Of a stretch of DNA of 20,896 bases, positions 6,894 to 15,056 are shown in pieces. The DNA is from Chloroflexota bacterium (lineage in GTDB: Bacteria > Chloroflexota > Dehalococcoidia > Lucifugimonadales > JADFKI01), in contig VXRI01000088.1 in the NCBI GenBank assembly GCA_009838595.1, positions 1 through 20,896 of the forward strand, in the 5' to 3' direction. The translations under genes were made by a program, and so were the position numbers. Positions within the stretch are counted from its first letter, which is position 1, and every line of letters starts with the position of its first letter. The notes below the pieces were generated by a model, which saw nothing but the letters and a program-made list of their open reading frames with translations, was not told where the DNA came from and searched no databases.

Positions 6894-9800
6894 TTAAAGC
6901 TCCCCTAGCCTCAATATCCTTTGCAAGGAGATGCGTCGGATGAACCAGATCATGCCCAGTATTATTGCGGTGAACACTAATATCATGAAACCGTAGGTGA
7001 TTGCCAGAGTGCCCCAGTCGATTTCTAGCACGAACGGCGGCAGCACCTGTGTACCGCGCTCATTGTGGCTTAGGAACGGCATGATTATCGCGCCGAGCCG
7101 CCGTCCCATCTCCGCGCCAAGCGCCATGCCCGCGCCGATGACTATCGCCTGCTCCAGCCAGACCAGCGTTATCAGCTGCCGCATGGAAAAGCCGACCGTG
7201 CGCATAAGCCCGAACTGCATCTCGCGCTCGCGGAACGACACATACGAATGCACTAGGAAGCCTAGGCAGCTCAATATCAGCACCGCGCCGAATGCCATGA
7301 ACAGTAGCGCGCGCCAGCCTGCCTGCACCAGCGGATCGACTGCCGCCTCTTCCAGAGCTTCCGCGCGGTCGTACACCGCCCTGCTCTGGAACGGCTCGCC
7401 GTTGTCGCGCATGTCAGCCACCAGCATCGCCCGGTCATATCCGTTGCTTGCCGTGTCGGACATCGTGTCAGATGTCGTGCGCAGCCACATCTCGTTGGGC
7501 CTAATTTCGGCGGATGTCGGCTCTAGGTTCGTGTAGCGCACGACAGACGCGACATCGGCGACGAGGTATCGCTTGCCGATAGTGTCGAGCGTCGGGAAGT
7601 ATTCGAACGAATCTATGATGCGTATCGGGGTGCGGTGTCCTGAAATCGAGACCGTGAACTCCTCGCCGACGCTGTGTCCTGTATCTGACAGGAACGAACG
7701 GCTCGCAAGCACGGGCAGCGGGCTTGCCTCCGGGCCGTGGTATATGCCGCGTCCTGTGAGCGGCGGGCCTTCCGACCAGATGAACTGTGCCGCGTCTTGT
7801 TCTGCCTCGCCGTTGTCGCCGGTGCTCACGGGCTGCAGGATGTCGGTGATGGATTCGCGCGCGCCTCGCAGCACCGTCCAGTCCGATACGGAATCGAAGT
7901 TTTCGAGCACGGTTACGCGGTTTGAACCATCGCGCACCCAGATTTCGTCAATGGTGATGTTGCCGGCGCGCAGTCTGCCACGAGAGTTTGTGTCGTGTAT
8001 GGCGAGCGAGACCATTGTCAGCGGCTGCGTGGGTTGCAGCGGTATGAAGCGGCGGAAGTTCGTGCCGCGCGCAAGTCCGCGCTCAAGCGTCATCCAGTCG
8101 CCGTTGCCGCCAAGCAGTCCCATCACATAGGTGAAGTACCTGTCGTTGGCGTCTTTGATGCGGACGGACAGCGCTAGGCTTTCACGCGGCCTATCCGGCT
8201 TAACGCGCATTCCGATGCCGCGCGAATCTAATGGTAGGTCAATGCCCACGGGCGGGTTGTCGTGGTCGAGCTGCGTGAGCAACTGCGACATCGGGCGTTC
8301 CGAGAAGTCGCCGCGGAACCAGCCTACGCGGTTGAGCGTCTCGCCGTCCACCGCGACCATCGTGTAACTTTCGCCCAGCAATTTCGATAAGTCTGTGCCG
8401 AACGCTTTCACGACGGGCGACGCCTCATCTACCAACTCGATGTTCTCGTATGTCTCAACAAGTGAGACGCTGCTGCCGCGGCTGTTGACGGTCAGCCCTT
8501 CTACGCGGATGTCTGCGCCGGTAGCGTACTGCGCCTGCTCCTTGAAGCTGCGCTCCAGCGTGCCGCCGAAACTCGCAGCGAATATGCCCAAGCCCGCCAT
8601 CAGGATGAGCAGCAGCGACATCCGCGCGTAGTGCGTGGGGTTGCGCGCCATCTGCCACATTCCCATCGAGAAACCGACCGGCGCTCTCTGCGCGAACGCT
8701 GCAAATGCCAAGAATATCAGACCGAGCGGCAACGGCACGAAGAAATTCACGCCTGCCGATACGCTTACCAGCAGCACTCCGCCCACGATGCCAGGAGTTA
8801 TCGCCGTGCTGCCGTTATTGTACGCGAGGAACTCGAGCACAGGCACGGTCGCAGGGCTGAACACAAGCGCGGCAAGCAGGGCGAACTGCACAGCGAGTCC
8901 TATCGCGCGCAGTCTGCCGTCTCGCAGGCGTTCCGTTGCTGCGTACATTGCGGTCATAAGCGCGACTATGCCCAGCGATATGCCGCGCGCCGTCCAATCC
9001 AATTCGCCCCCATTTGCGCCGACACTCGCGCTGCCGAATATGATGGTCGCCGTTTGCACGGCAGCTGCCACGCCAACAATCAGGTGCATTAAATTAGGCG
9101 AATCACCGCTGATGTAACGGATGGATAGGGGAAACAGTCGCAGCAGAGACACGGCGAACGCGACGAGTATCAGCGCAGGCACAGCGAGCAGCGCCTGATT
9201 GACCGCCACAGTGCCGAACAGCCCCGTCGCCACCACTGATCCCTGATCGTGCAATTGGCGAAACAGGAAGATGCTAATCACCAGCAGCATCACATCGAGG
9301 TAGAAGCGCTGGTAGAACGGCGGGCCCGTAGGACGCGCGGATTGCTGCCTATGCCGCGTAACGCCGATGCGAGACGCGCGCACTGCGGGTATGAGCAGCG
9401 CTGCGAAGCTGAACAGACCGCCCAGCCCGCTCATCAGATACGCGCCTCTTGTGATGAACACATTTAGCCGTTCGCCGCCGCTCAGGTCTGCGAAGGCAGG
9501 CGTGAAGCCCATCAGGCTGATTATCGACGCGGCAAGCAGCGGCGCGACTACTATGGCAATGAGCGAGATTGTCGCGCCCTCCAATATGAACACGACGAGT
9601 ATCTGCCCGGAACTTGCTCCGCGGCTGCGCAGCAGTGCGAGCTCACCACGCTGCTGTTCGACTAGCAGCGACGACAAGGTTACGACATAGTAGATAATGA
9701 CGATCGCTATAAGCACCATCACCACGAACATAGGAATCTTGCTGAAGAACAGCCGCCTGTCGTAGTCGGCGAGCGTGGAATCGAGCGTTGTTAGCTGGCG

Positions 9801-10691
9801 AAACCCGAACAAGTTCGTGGCGAGCTGCGAGCGCATCGTGCGCACTTGCAGGTGAGTTATTGTGGTGTTCCCCGCGTTCAGCCGATCGCGGTCGGTGTCC
9901 AAATGCCACGCGTACGACGAGTCCATATCGGTGAAGTTCGCACCGAGTATGTTGAAAAACATCTGCTCGGAGACGAAGAGCGGCATTGTGCGGAACGATC
10001 CGGAAGTAATGGACCTGAACAGCGTATCGTGCTGATGCCAGAACTCCGAGTCCGGGACGTTGCGCTCGAATATACCGCTGATAACAACGCTGGCGTACGG
10101 TGTGCGGTCGCGCCAATATGGAACGGCGGATATGTTGTCGCCCACGCCAACGCCGAATATTTCGGCTGCGTCCGCCGGCACCAGCGCTTCGAGTGAGAGC
10201 GGCGCGCCGGCAACTTCGATGGGCTGTTCGTTGGGGAATCTGCCGCCGGGCAGCAACGTGATGTTATCCGTCAGGCGCGGATTGAAGGTGAAGAACGCGC
10301 GCGCGTCGTCCCTGCCCGCATTCTCTTCGTTGCCCGGCGCGGTTAGGTAGAATGTTGCGGTCTTCGCGCTGCGCTGCACATCATGGAACAGCCAGTTGAG
10401 CCGCCCTTCGTACTGGTAGGTCATCGCATCGGCGACCTTCCTGTACTCTTCGACCGTGGTCGGACCGCGCTCAGCCTTCAGCAATATGTCGAGCTTCAGC
10501 GGCTCTACTTGATCGAGCGAGTTCTTGAGCGCGAGTTCGCGCAGCGCGTCAAAGTAGATGACTGTGCCCGCCATCACCGTGGACGACAGCAGCACGCCAA
10601 TGACGACCGTGGACAGCAGCCTCCAGTGTGACAGGCTGCGCTTAGCCACCATTGGCCAGGCTGCGATTATTGCTGAAAGTGCTGCGCGCAT
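6894..10691 (-). CDS. Giant FtsX/MacB-like ABC permease with two FtsX repeats and extracytoplasmic beta-sandwich
   Basis: 1265 aa, a double-repeat FtsX-type (type VII ABC) permease. Order: TM1 about 23-46; extracytoplasmic MacB-like domain 47-318; first FtsX unit with TMs about 319-344, 362-395 and 411-437, preceded by the LLRSRGAS coupling segment; five or six extra TMs about 460-665; MGMWQMARNP (676-685), then a TM about 690-712; large extracytoplasmic region 713-1125; last FtsX unit with TMs about 1128-1150, 1173-1200 and 1228-1252, with coupling segment LMRTVGFS. In 713-1125, GIGMRVKPDRP and NITIDEIWV followed by VLENFD suggest a jelly-roll, carbohydrate-binding-like sandwich. A paralogue of similar layout lies upstream. 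ATG at 10691 has no clear Shine-Dalgarno sequence. Probably driven by the ATPases at 4128-5881. Cargo unknown. Confidence 0.9.
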   Translation of the reverse strand: MRAALSAIIAAWPMVAKRSLSHWRLLSTVVIGVLLSSTVMAGTVIYFDALRELALKNSLDQVEPLKLDILLKAERGPTTVEEYRKVADAMTYQYEGRLNWLFHDVQRSAKTATFYLTAPGNEENAGRDDARAFFTFNPRLTDNITLLPGGRFPNEQPIEVAGAPLSLEALVPADAAEIFGVGVGDNISAVPYWRDRTPYASVVISGIFERNVPDSEFWHQHDTLFRSITSGSFRTMPLFVSEQMFFNILGANFTDMDSSYAWHLDTDRDRLNAGNTTITHLQVRTMRSQLATNLFGFRQLTTLDSTLADYDRRLFFSKIPMFVVMVLIAIVIIYYVVTLSSLLVEQQRGELALLRSRGASSGQILVVFILEGATISLIAIVVAPLLAASIISLMGFTPAFADLSGGERLNVFITRGAYLMSGLGGLFSFAALLIPAVRASRIGVTRHRQQSARPTGPPFYQRFYLDVMLLVISIFLFRQLHDQGSVVATGLFGTVAVNQALLAVPALILVAFAVSLLRLFPLSIRYISGDSPNLMHLIVGVAAAVQTATIIFGSASVGANGGELDWTARGISLGIVALMTAMYAATERLRDGRLRAIGLAVQFALLAALVFSPATVPVLEFLAYNNGSTAITPGIVGGVLLVSVSAGVNFFVPLPLGLIFLAFAAFAQRAPVGFSMGMWQMARNPTHYARMSLLLILMAGLGIFAASFGGTLERSFKEQAQYATGADIRVEGLTVNSRGSSVSLVETYENIELVDEASPVVKAFGTDLSKLLGESYTMVAVDGETLNRVGWFRGDFSERPMSQLLTQLDHDNPPVGIDLPLDSRGIGMRVKPDRPRESLALSVRIKDANDRYFTYVMGLLGGNGDWMTLERGLARGTNFRRFIPLQPTQPLTMVSLAIHDTNSRGRLRAGNITIDEIWVRDGSNRVTVLENFDSVSDWTVLRGARESITDILQPVSTGDNGEAEQDAAQFIWSEGPPLTGRGIYHGPEASPLPVLASRSFLSDTGHSVGEEFTVSISGHRTPIRIIDSFEYFPTLDTIGKRYLVADVASVVRYTNLEPTSAEIRPNEMWLRTTSDTMSDTASNGYDRAMLVADMRDNGEPFQSRAVYDRAEALEEAAVDPLVQAGWRALLFMAFGAVLILSCLGFLVHSYVSFREREMQFGLMRTVGFSMRQLITLVWLEQAIVIGAGMALGAEMGRRLGAIIMPFLSHNERGTQVLPPFVLEIDWGTLAITYGFMILVFTAIILGMIWFIRRISLQRILRLGEL

Positions 10692-10746
10692 GTTAGTCGG
10701 TCTGTTAATTCCCGCCTTCGCTCTTTTGGGTGAATTGGGATTAGAA

Positions 10747-10962
10747 TCAATTTTGCGGCAGAGCCAGAATTGCGGTCACCAATGATGCAATGATTGCAGC
10801 AAAGAGTGTTGCGCCGATGGCTAACATAGCAAACAGGATGCGGTCAACCTTCGCTTCCATGCGGTCAAGACGATTCACAATGTCCAATCGCCAATCACGC
10901 TCGTTTTCCCTTACCTGCTCCATGCGAGCAAGGCGCTCTTCGGTAGTTGCCCTGCTGATCAT
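10747..10962 (-). CDS. Small coiled-coil plus single-TM protein (XhlA-like layout)
   Basis: 71 aa from ATG at 10962 (an in-frame GTG lies one codon upstream). The N-terminal 40 residues form a charged amphipathic helix (EERLARMEQV, RLDRMEAKVDRI) and the C-terminal 25 form one hydrophobic span (ILFAMLAIGATLFAAIIASL). This resembles the hemolysin XhlA/small holin-associated layout, but similarity at this length is weak evidence of function. It lies 55 bases upstream of the second permease on the same strand, so a co-transcribed accessory membrane subunit is plausible. GGAAA lies 3 bases before the ATG. No phage genes are nearby, which argues against a lysis role. Confidence 0.65.
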   Translation of the reverse strand: MISRATTEERLARMEQVRENERDWRLDIVNRLDRMEAKVDRILFAMLAIGATLFAAIIASLVTAILALPQN

Positions 10963-11073
10963 CACTTTCCATCTATGTTTCTATAGAAAAAATCAAGTTC
11001 ATACATCTTAGTTTGCCGTTTCTTCTGTTTGTTCCAAAAGCGTCATTGCGGGCAAAATGAACCGCTGCATCGC

Positions 11074-11271
11074 TCAGGGTCTCTGGTTTACTACATCTGT
11101 AATCGCAAATCCCATCTGCTGAGCATCATCAATCAACAATTGCAGCGTCATGATATTCCTCTTTTCACCATCCTCTGCAACAAAGGAAATTCTAGCTGTA
11201 TCGGTTTCCATGTCGCGCTCAATGGTAAACATCGTATGTTCATCCACTATGTAAGTTATCAGCCCCTTCAT
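11074..11271 (-). CDS. Hypothetical small protein between the two giant permeases
   Basis: 65 aa from ATG at 11271. I do not recognise it. It is a mixed alpha/beta soluble protein (MKGLITYIVDEHTMFTIERD at the start, then SFVAEDGE and LLIDDAQQMGFAITDV) without a signal peptide or membrane span. An in-frame ATG at 11292 would add seven residues. It is rejected because its first bases overlap the TAGTAT -10 at 11291-11296, whereas AAGGAG (11282-11287) is placed 10 bases before the ATG at 11271. Base composition around 11100-11280 is somewhat more AT-rich than the permease genes on either side. The gene is probably real given the coherent start signals, but short. Confidence 0.55.
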   Translation of the reverse strand: MKGLITYIVDEHTMFTIERDMETDTARISFVAEDGEKRNIMTLQLLIDDAQQMGFAITDVVNQRP

Positions 11272-11290
11272 TCGTCCGTCACTCCTTGCC

Positions 11291-11299
11291 ATACTAGCA
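11291..11299 (-). promoter_or_regulatory. Extended -10 promoter (TG-C-TAGTAT)
   Basis: TG, one base, TAGTAT on the minus strand, between the stop of the first permease and the small hypothetical gene. It would start transcription about 7 bases downstream, just ahead of the AAGGAG ribosome-binding site, giving the genes downstream of the first permease their own promoter. Confidence 0.4.
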
Positions 11300-11322
11300 C
11301 ACGAGTGTACAGTGAATAGGTC

Positions 11323-14300
11323 TCACTCCAGCCGCGATATGGCGTGGAAGTCTAGGTTGCGCATGCTGTGGGTCAGGCGATAGACGGCTAAGGCAAATAT
11401 GCCGATTAGCACGGCGTACAGCGCTATGAGGAAGCGCAGGTCGGTTTCCAGTATGAACGGCGGTATCACTTCCCTGCCGTTCTCGGTAACCGCAACCGAT
11501 GATACCATAAGGTCGCTCATTAGCCAGCCCGCGCCCGTGCCTAAGCCTATGCCCACCGCTACGATGATGAAGTGTTCGAGTATTAGCAAGCCCGCCATCT
11601 GCCGAGACGACAGCCCGACAGACTGCAAGAAGCCTATCTCGTTGCGGCTGCGATTGGCGAATGCGAGCAGGTATGTTATGTAGCCCAGCCCTGCGGTGAA
11701 GACGATGATAATCATAGCGAGCAGCACCATCGCCTGCCAGCCGGCGGTGATGAGCGGGTCTAGCCGCACCTGATCCAGCTGCGTCTCGCGGTCGTGCACC
11801 AGATCGCGCCCGACAAGCCGCGTTACCACATCGCGCACCGATGTACCCGCGCCGGGCGCCTTCTCGATGAACATCTCGTTGGGAGACGCGATGACCGCCG
11901 GGCTGAGGATGTTGATATGGCGGACTAGCGTTTCCATGTCGGCAATCAGGAAGCCGGCGCCGGTAGGATTGAGCGTGGGGAAGAAGTCAACGGAATCGCG
12001 CACCTGCACAGGCACGAAGCGCCCCTTCAACTCCACGATGAGCGCGTCTCCGATGCGCGCCCCCGATGTCTGCAAGAACGAGTTGCTCGCAACAACCGGC
12101 ACAGGACCACCGCTCGGACTACGGTATATGCCGCGCAGTCCGTTGTCCGTGTCCTTGCCGAATGAGAACAGCCCCGTCTGCTCACCCTCGAACACGTCGT
12201 CGTTCGTGTACGCCAGCGAGTCCGCAGATATTGTTGAAGTGGCAAGCGGCAGCCAAGTGGATCGGTTGTCCTCGAAATCTTCTAGCACCTGCGTTGTGCC
12301 GTCCCTCCGGATGGCGTGTAGGTCGTCGATACGGATGTTGCCCGCCGTGCCGGCGGGACCGAAGACAGGCTCGTATATTTGAATGGACGCCAATTGCAAC
12401 GGACGCTTGAGGCGCGGCGGCACTCGCAGCGTGCGCAAGTGCCATTCTGCGGGGCCCATATTGCCGAACGACACGGTGTCCAGCACGCCGTCCGCGTCTT
12501 GCAATACCAGCCACATGTACATGTTCGGATACACTTCCGCGGGCTTGACCCAGACCCCTATACCTTCGGCATCGTCAGGCAAGTCGATGGCTTCGCTGAC
12601 GGTGAGCGGGCTAAGCGCGCGCATCACTTCCGGCAGCGAACTGCGAGAGAAATCGTCCCTGTACCATGCGTGGTAGTGAAAATCGTCCGATTCTACGCCG
12701 AGCATGCGGAAAGTGTTGCCGGAATAATTCGCGCCAAGCGTGCCGCGATCACGCCACGCCAGCGACACGGCAGTTACGCCGGGGATGGTAAGATAGCGAT
12801 CGCGCAGCCCGTCAACGCTGCGCGCGATAAAGCCGGGTATGTTGGACACGCGCATGTCTGCCGCCGTGTCGTAAAGTATGCGCTCTTGGTAGCTCCTGTT
12901 GAGCGTGCCTCCGACCGTCGTGGCGAGCACCGCGAGTCCTGTTACCATCACCAGCAGAAGCACCAGCCAGCTGTATTGCAGCGGGTTGCGCGCCATTTGC
13001 CACAGGCTCAGCGACACCCACACGGGCGACCTGTGCGACAGCAGTACCAGCCCGTAGAAGAGCAGCTGCAGCGGTATTATCGCAGCGAAGCCAAGTGTGG
13101 GTAGATAGGCGACCGTGCCGTCCGTAGGCGGGTAGAAGTATATCAGCGCGGCGATGCCGACGAGTTGCGCGGCAAAGCCGTACAGCGTGCCGCGAACCCG
13201 TTCGGCGCGCTGTGTCGCCCAGTACGCGCCCACGCCTGCAAATACAATTCCGATTGGCGCCGCCGCACCAGTAAGGTCGCCCTGTCGCAGGCCGTCCAGC
13301 GTGAGAGTAGCCACGAGCGCAGCGGTTATGACCCACACATACAGATGCACCAAGCCGGACGATTCGCCGCTTATGAAGCGCACGAACAGCGGAAAGAAGC
13401 GCATGAACACCAGCGCGACAAGCGTCAGTAGCAGCACAGGCGCGAACAGCAGCGCCTCGTTTACTTCAATACCGCTGAACAGACCGCCGCTTACCAGTTG
13501 CCCACGCGCGTTCAGCTCCCAGAAGACCAGACCACCGATGGCGAGTACCATGATGTCGAGGTAGTATCGTTGGAAGAACGGCACTTCGGGCGGGCGGGAC
13601 GAGCGCAGTTTGTGGATGATAAGCCCTGTGCGCGCGCCGATGACGCTAGGCACAACGAATATCACAAGGCTAAGCGCCCCCACTCCGGCGGCGACTAAGA
13701 ACGGAGTCCATCGCCAGTTGACAGGCAGCAAGTCGCCACCCGTGATTTCCGTGAAGTACGGCAGTTTGCCCGATATGGCGATGATACCCATGGCAAGCAG
13801 CGGCGCGATTATGACGGCAACCGCCGTTATCACCAGCCCTTCGATGGAGTATAGACGCACCAGCTGCGCCATGCTCACGCCGCGGCTTCGCAGCAGCGCG
13901 ACATCGTCCTCACGGCTTTGCACCAGATACGACACCATCATAGACATGTAGTACAGCACCGTGATGACCATGATTGTCAGCAGCAGCAGCAGCGGAATGC
14001 TAGTGAAGAAACTGCGCCGTTCGAACCTGTCAAGCAACGCGGTGATGCCTGTGAACACGGCGCTGCCTTGCATCTGCACCGCCATGCCGTTTTCCAGATT
14101 GTCGATGCGCGTGCGCAAGTCTTCGGGGCGAATGCGCTTGAGTGGCACCTTATCCACGAATATGAACCACGACGAAGATACCAAACTGCCGGGGTACGCC
14201 TCACCGAGGCTGTTCAACAGCGCCTGCCGCGTTACGAACATCGCTATGGGCGGCTCTTCGGGATCGACCTCAATACCAACATCGGGGATTTCTTCCAGCG

Positions 14301-14970
14301 GCGCGGGTTCCATGAACACATTCGCGTTCTGCTGCCAGTAGTCTTCGGTGGGATTGGTAGGCTCTATCAGACCGACGACTTCAGCAAAAATCGCCACTTC
14401 ACTGCCGAGCGAAGGGCGTAGTTCAAGCATGTCGCCCACTTGCAGGTTGAACACATTCGCCGGAGTTGTGCCAATCAACACTTCGACATGCAGCCCGTCA
14501 TCGACCGGCGTAACCGTGTCTGTGTATGCACGCCCGGATGTGAAATTGACATGGTGTTCCACATTGGACAAGTACTGCAAATATCCGCGCGACACGAGAT
14601 CGACATCGGCATTGGCAAGCGGACGCCAAGGCGTGCCAACGAGCATTGTGCTGCCCTTGAGAAAGCGCTCGCGGCTCACATAGAAGTCCGAGATGTTTTC
14701 TTCGATGAGTCTGTCTATCTCGGCGGCGGTGACATTCAAGCGCTCTTCGTTCAAGGGAATGTTCGGCGCGTAGGCGAAGATGTTCAGGAAGAGGTTAGAG
14801 GAGCGGTCGATAGAAGTGTTTAGCGTAAGCCGCGCCAATGAGTTGAGATACACCGGCGCGCCCGCGACCAGGGTGGACGCTATGATGATGCCTGCAAAGA
14901 TGCTAAGCAGAAGCTTCCAGTCGGAGCCGAATCGCTTAAAAATAAACCCAAAAGTGGAGAACGAGCGCAT
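11323..14970 (-). CDS. Giant FtsX/MacB-like ABC permease, paralogue of the downstream permease
   Basis: 1215 aa with the same layout as the permease at 6894-10691. TM1 about 18-42; extracytoplasmic domain 43-322; first FtsX unit with TMs about 325-350, 368-398 and 420-445, with coupling segment LLRSRGVS; extra TMs about 468-645; LWQMARNP (656-663), then a TM about 666-690; extracytoplasmic region 691-1072; last FtsX unit with TMs about 1077-1102, 1125-1150 and 1178-1198, coupling segment FLQSVGLS. The second extracytoplasmic region again holds a probable beta-sandwich (GIGVWVKP, NIRIDDL, VLEDFED). ATG at 14970 follows an extended -10 by exactly 6 bases and has no Shine-Dalgarno sequence, so the message is probably leaderless. 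It is first in a minus-strand series reaching the two ATPases. Envelope lipid or lipoprotein transport is possible; no direct clue to cargo. Confidence 0.9.
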   Translation of the reverse strand: MRSFSTFGFIFKRFGSDWKLLLSIFAGIIIASTLVAGAPVYLNSLARLTLNTSIDRSSNLFLNIFAYAPNIPLNEERLNVTAAEIDRLIEENISDFYVSRERFLKGSTMLVGTPWRPLANADVDLVSRGYLQYLSNVEHHVNFTSGRAYTDTVTPVDDGLHVEVLIGTTPANVFNLQVGDMLELRPSLGSEVAIFAEVVGLIEPTNPTEDYWQQNANVFMEPAPLEEIPDVGIEVDPEEPPIAMFVTRQALLNSLGEAYPGSLVSSSWFIFVDKVPLKRIRPEDLRTRIDNLENGMAVQMQGSAVFTGITALLDRFERRSFFTSIPLLLLLTIMVITVLYYMSMMVSYLVQSREDDVALLRSRGVSMAQLVRLYSIEGLVITAVAVIIAPLLAMGIIAISGKLPYFTEITGGDLLPVNWRWTPFLVAAGVGALSLVIFVVPSVIGARTGLIIHKLRSSRPPEVPFFQRYYLDIMVLAIGGLVFWELNARGQLVSGGLFSGIEVNEALLFAPVLLLTLVALVFMRFFPLFVRFISGESSGLVHLYVWVITAALVATLTLDGLRQGDLTGAAAPIGIVFAGVGAYWATQRAERVRGTLYGFAAQLVGIAALIYFYPPTDGTVAYLPTLGFAAIIPLQLLFYGLVLLSHRSPVWVSLSLWQMARNPLQYSWLVLLLVMVTGLAVLATTVGGTLNRSYQERILYDTAADMRVSNIPGFIARSVDGLRDRYLTIPGVTAVSLAWRDRGTLGANYSGNTFRMLGVESDDFHYHAWYRDDFSRSSLPEVMRALSPLTVSEAIDLPDDAEGIGVWVKPAEVYPNMYMWLVLQDADGVLDTVSFGNMGPAEWHLRTLRVPPRLKRPLQLASIQIYEPVFGPAGTAGNIRIDDLHAIRRDGTTQVLEDFEDNRSTWLPLATSTISADSLAYTNDDVFEGEQTGLFSFGKDTDNGLRGIYRSPSGGPVPVVASNSFLQTSGARIGDALIVELKGRFVPVQVRDSVDFFPTLNPTGAGFLIADMETLVRHINILSPAVIASPNEMFIEKAPGAGTSVRDVVTRLVGRDLVHDRETQLDQVRLDPLITAGWQAMVLLAMIIIVFTAGLGYITYLLAFANRSRNEIGFLQSVGLSSRQMAGLLILEHFIIVAVGIGLGTGAGWLMSDLMVSSVAVTENGREVIPPFILETDLRFLIALYAVLIGIFALAVYRLTHSMRNLDFHAISRLE

Positions 14971-14976
14971 TTACAA

Positions 14977-14985
14977 ATAGTAGCA
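14977..14985 (-). promoter_or_regulatory. Extended -10 promoter (TG-C-TACTAT), leaderless geometry, for the permease block
   Basis: TG at 14985-14984, one base, TACTAT at 14982-14977, then six bases (TTGTAA) and ATG at 14970. The predicted transcription start is the A of ATG. It is the likely promoter of the whole permease/ATPase block. The -35 region is not recognisable. Confidence 0.5.
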
Positions 14986-15056
14986 CATAATCGGATAAGA
15001 GGTATGAAATCTCATCCGGAGTCCATCCTACACATCTGTATATCGTTGTAAGTTAG

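Noticed and set aside
10747..10962. Phage holin/lysis gene
   Set aside because: Only the generic coiled-coil plus TM layout resembles XhlA; no phage or lysis genes surround it.
12379..13104. 241-codon open frame on the plus strand
   Set aside because: Antisense to the well-supported permease; composition-driven, rich in Arg/His/Gln without domain pattern.
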